This document shows positions 62,396 to 64,000 of a stretch of 64,000 nucleotides of DNA, piece after piece; the first letter of the stretch is position 1, and each line of letters starts with the position of its first letter. The notes beneath the pieces are model-generated. The model searched no databases. It was not told the DNA's origin and was given only the letters and a program-made list of their open reading frames with translations. This stretch comes from Bacteroidales bacterium. GTDB lineage: Bacteria > Bacteroidota > Bacteroidia > Bacteroidales > UBA932. Position numbers and translations under genes: made by a program. The DNA is taken from contig JAFVQD010000008.1 in NCBI GenBank assembly GCA_017504965.1, forward strand, positions 62,001 to 126,000, read 5' to 3'.

Positions 62396-62803
62396 TTATT
62401 TGTTCATATTCATCTTGGCCTCCACCGATAGTGTGGCGTGAGGTACCAGTCTCAATCTCTCTTTAGGGATCAACTTACCAGTCTCTCTGCAGATACCGTA
62501 TGTCTTGTTCTCAATACGGATAAGGGCTGCTTCAAGAGATTGGATAAATTTAGCCTGTCTCTGTGCCAATTGTCCGCTCTCCTCTTTAGAAAGTGCGGAT
62601 GCACCCTCTTCCAGAACTTTAAATGTAGGAGATGTATCTTCAGTATCATTGCTGGCACTGTGAGTTACAGCTGCTTTTAGATGAGCATAATCATCTTTTG
62701 CTTTTTCAAGTTTCTGCAGGATAAGCTCTTTGAATTCCTGAAGTTCTTCGTCGCTGTAGCGTACTTTTTCAAGAACTTGTTCGCTGTCGTTACTAGTTGC
62801 CAT
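62396..62803 (-). CDS. DksA/TraR-family protein lacking most zinc ligands
   Basis: A 135-residue protein with an N-terminal coiled coil (about 20-105, DEELQEFKELILQKLEKAKD) and a DksA/TraR C-terminal domain (YGICRETGKLIPKERLRLVPHATLSVEAK, split in positions about 104-132). Aligned by eye with DksA, the four zinc Cys become Cys, Thr, Ser and Ala, so the finger cannot bind zinc in the usual way. DksA relatives bind the RNA polymerase secondary channel. It lies between ileS and lspA, a conserved Bacteroidales arrangement to my knowledge. Confidence 0.87.
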   Translation of the reverse strand: MATSNDSEQVLEKVRYSDEELQEFKELILQKLEKAKDDYAHLKAAVTHSASNDTEDTSPTFKVLEEGASALSKEESGQLAQRQAKFIQSLEAALIRIENKTYGICRETGKLIPKERLRLVPHATLSVEAKMNMNK

Positions 62804-62821
62804 AATCGTATTGTTTTTATA

Positions 62822-62857
62822 ATAATATGTAAATATAATAAAACTTTTACATATTAT
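62822..62857. repeat. 12-bp perfect inverted repeat between ileS and the DksA-like gene
   Basis: ATAATATGTAAA (62822-62833) and TTTACATATTAT (62846-62857) are exact reverse complements with a 12-base loop. There is no T tail, so it is a poor terminator. A near-consensus -7 box (TATATTTA, minus strand) for the DksA-like gene overlaps the left arm and loop. Confidence 0.5.
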
Positions 62858-62862
62858 CCTTA

Positions 62863-64000
62863 TTATTTAATCTTTTTGAGGTCAATATTAATTACGCTGT
62901 CATTCCACTCTACATCCTTTCCATCTTTCAGGCCTTCAACAAGTTCGATAGAGAGAGCCAGAGTCTGGTTACAAACGTACTCCTTGAATGTCTGCAAAGA
63001 CTCTGCCACATCTTCTTTGGCTTCGATTTTTACATCTATCTTGTCGGTAACTTCGAAGTCACACTCTTTTCTGAGGTTCTGGATCCTGTTGATAAGTTCA
63101 CGAGCTGTACCCTCTTTTTTCAATTCATCTGTGATGGTCACATCAAGAGCTACTGTGAGTTTACCCTCAGTAGATACAAGCCATCCCGGCATATCCTCAG
63201 AGGTGATCTCATAGTCTGCACTCTCAAGAACCACATCGCCTGATGGCAATGAAAGGGTGTATGTCTGTTCAGCGATGCCTGCTGCCTCTATGGCAGAGAT
63301 CATCTCCTGAGACAGTGTTCCGAATACAGCAGCGATCTCTTTCATCTGCTTGCCATATTTCTTTCCGAGTACTTTGAATACAGGTTTGATCTTCTTGGTG
63401 ATAAGGCCGGTGGTATCTTTAATGAACTCTACCTCTTTCACATTCACCTCACCAAGTACCAGCGATTTGATCTTCTCAAACTGCTCCTCGATCCTCGGAT
63501 CAAGTACAGGGATAATCATCTTGGCAAGTGGCTGACGAACTTTAATATTCACTTTTCTACGAAGTGCGAGGACCATAGATGAGCTCCTCTGTGCAAGCTC
63601 CATCCTCTCTTCAAGATCTTTATCGATATATTTCTCTTCGAATGAAGGCATCATCACGAAGTGAACAGATTCCTCCTCGTGACGCCCTGACACGGCGTTA
63701 AGGTCAGAGAAGAGTCTGTCCATATAGAACGGTGCAATAGGTGCAGCGAGGAGAGCCACTGTCTCAAGTGCTGAATAAAGTGTCTGGTAAGCAGCCAATT
63801 TATCCTCATTCATCTCTCCACCCCAGAATCTCTTTCTGTTCAGACGGACATACCAGTTGCTCAAATGGTCACATACGAAATCCTGGATCATACGCCCGGC
63901 TGTGGTCACATCGTAGTTTTCATAGCAGTTTTTCACATCTTTGATCAAGCTGTTCATCAGTGAGATAATCCATCTGTCGATCTCAGGTCTGTTCTCTACC
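62863..64000 (-). CDS. ileS: Isoleucine-tRNA ligase (C-terminal part)
   Basis: The C-terminal about 379 residues of IleS; the frame stays open to the right edge, reading ENRPEIDRWIISLMNSLIKD, so the gene continues outside the window and no start is present. It covers the anticodon-binding helices (FVCDHLSNWYVRLNRKRFWGG, TVALLAAPIAPFYMDRLF) and the C-terminal beta-rich domain (VALDVTITDELKKEGTARELINRIQNLRKE). The catalytic HIGH and KMSKS motifs lie outside. The lack of a C-terminal zinc finger fits the long, eukaryote-like IleS type of Bacteroidetes. Confidence 0.96.
   Translation of the reverse strand, partial: VENRPEIDRWIISLMNSLIKDVKNCYENYDVTTAGRMIQDFVCDHLSNWYVRLNRKRFWGGEMNEDKLAAYQTLYSALETVALLAAPIAPFYMDRLFSDLNAVSGRHEEESVHFVMMPSFEEKYIDKDLEERMELAQRSSSMVLALRRKVNIKVRQPLAKMIIPVLDPRIEEQFEKIKSLVLGEVNVKEVEFIKDTTGLITKKIKPVFKVLGKKYGKQMKEIAAVFGTLSQEMISAIEAAGIAEQTYTLSLPSGDVVLESADYEITSEDMPGWLVSTEGKLTVALDVTITDELKKEGTARELINRIQNLRKECDFEVTDKIDVKIEAKEDVAESLQTFKEYVCNQTLALSIELVEGLKDGKDVEWNDSVINIDLKKIK

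Noticed and set aside
1..64000. CRISPR array, toxin-antitoxin, restriction or phage-defence system
   Set aside because: No regularly spaced repeats and no nuclease, methylase or antitoxin-like gene were found on either strand; the gene content is core metabolism and envelope.

Overview
The window looks like a core chromosomal segment of a member of the Bacteroidetes, most likely order Bacteroidales. Evidence: a SusC/SusD outer-membrane pair, a type IX secretion (T9SS) sorting domain with a PorV/PorQ-type barrel next to it, the nadK-uppS-bamA-skp-skp cluster, a KorAB/GdhA anaerobic module, MKK-type signal peptides, and more than twenty gene starts preceded by the Bacteroidetes -7 box TAnnTTTG. 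The family cannot be fixed from this sequence.

Layout. 1-1171: 3' end of rpoC. 1252-4805 (-): PorV/PorQ-like barrel and a secreted S8 protease. 4932-10583 (-): SusC/SusD transporter with a third lipoprotein, closed by a strong terminator. 10584-11255: gene-poor gap with an integrase remnant. 11256-18080 (-): murI, a thioredoxin-fold lipoprotein, gamma carbonic anhydrase, gdhA, korB, korA. 18208-23453 (-): nadK, uppS, bamA and two skp genes. 23515-27652 (+): pdxJ, a third OmpH/Skp-like gene, purC and a LysM lipoprotein. 27616-36812 (-): a tight nine-gene run (SDR, Gate-domain membrane protein, trxB, bamD, rpoZ, coaBC, recN, nagB, aminopeptidase P). 36897-46068: rubrerythrin, an AsmA-like giant, GDPD (-), sugar MFS plus ROK kinase, thioredoxin plus MarR, two tRNA-Pro genes (-), SGNH hydrolase. 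46074-50879: trpS (-), an esterase-propeller fusion, a beta-lactamase-fold hydrolase (-), a small PH-like membrane protein. 50885-53326 (-): two peroxiredoxins on either side of an OxyR-type regulator. 53460-57120: a VOC protein plus a serine-palmitoyltransferase-like enzyme, MarR (-), TrmH methyltransferase. 57172-64000: M13 peptidase (-), YitT, a second beta-lactamase-fold hydrolase, a hairpin-rich repeat patch beside tRNA-Ser, lspA, a DksA-like protein and the 3' part of ileS (-).

How the genes work together. Much of the content is envelope biogenesis: BamA, BamD and three Skp-type chaperones, UppS and MurI for peptidoglycan, LspA for lipoprotein maturation, an AsmA-like protein, and a possible sphingolipid-forming enzyme. 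A second theme is redox control and oxidant defence: TrxB, secreted thioredoxins, rubrerythrin, and peroxiredoxins with OxyR. The SusCD operon beside a T9SS-type protease suggests peptide scavenging rather than a glycan locus, because no glycoside hydrolase is present. No CRISPR array, intact prophage or intact insertion sequence was seen. No clearly new defence or mobile system is evident. The most unusual signals are the OxyR with two extra cysteines, a tRNA-Pro with A34, the integrase scar bounded by inverted repeats, and the hairpin cluster beside tRNA-Ser.
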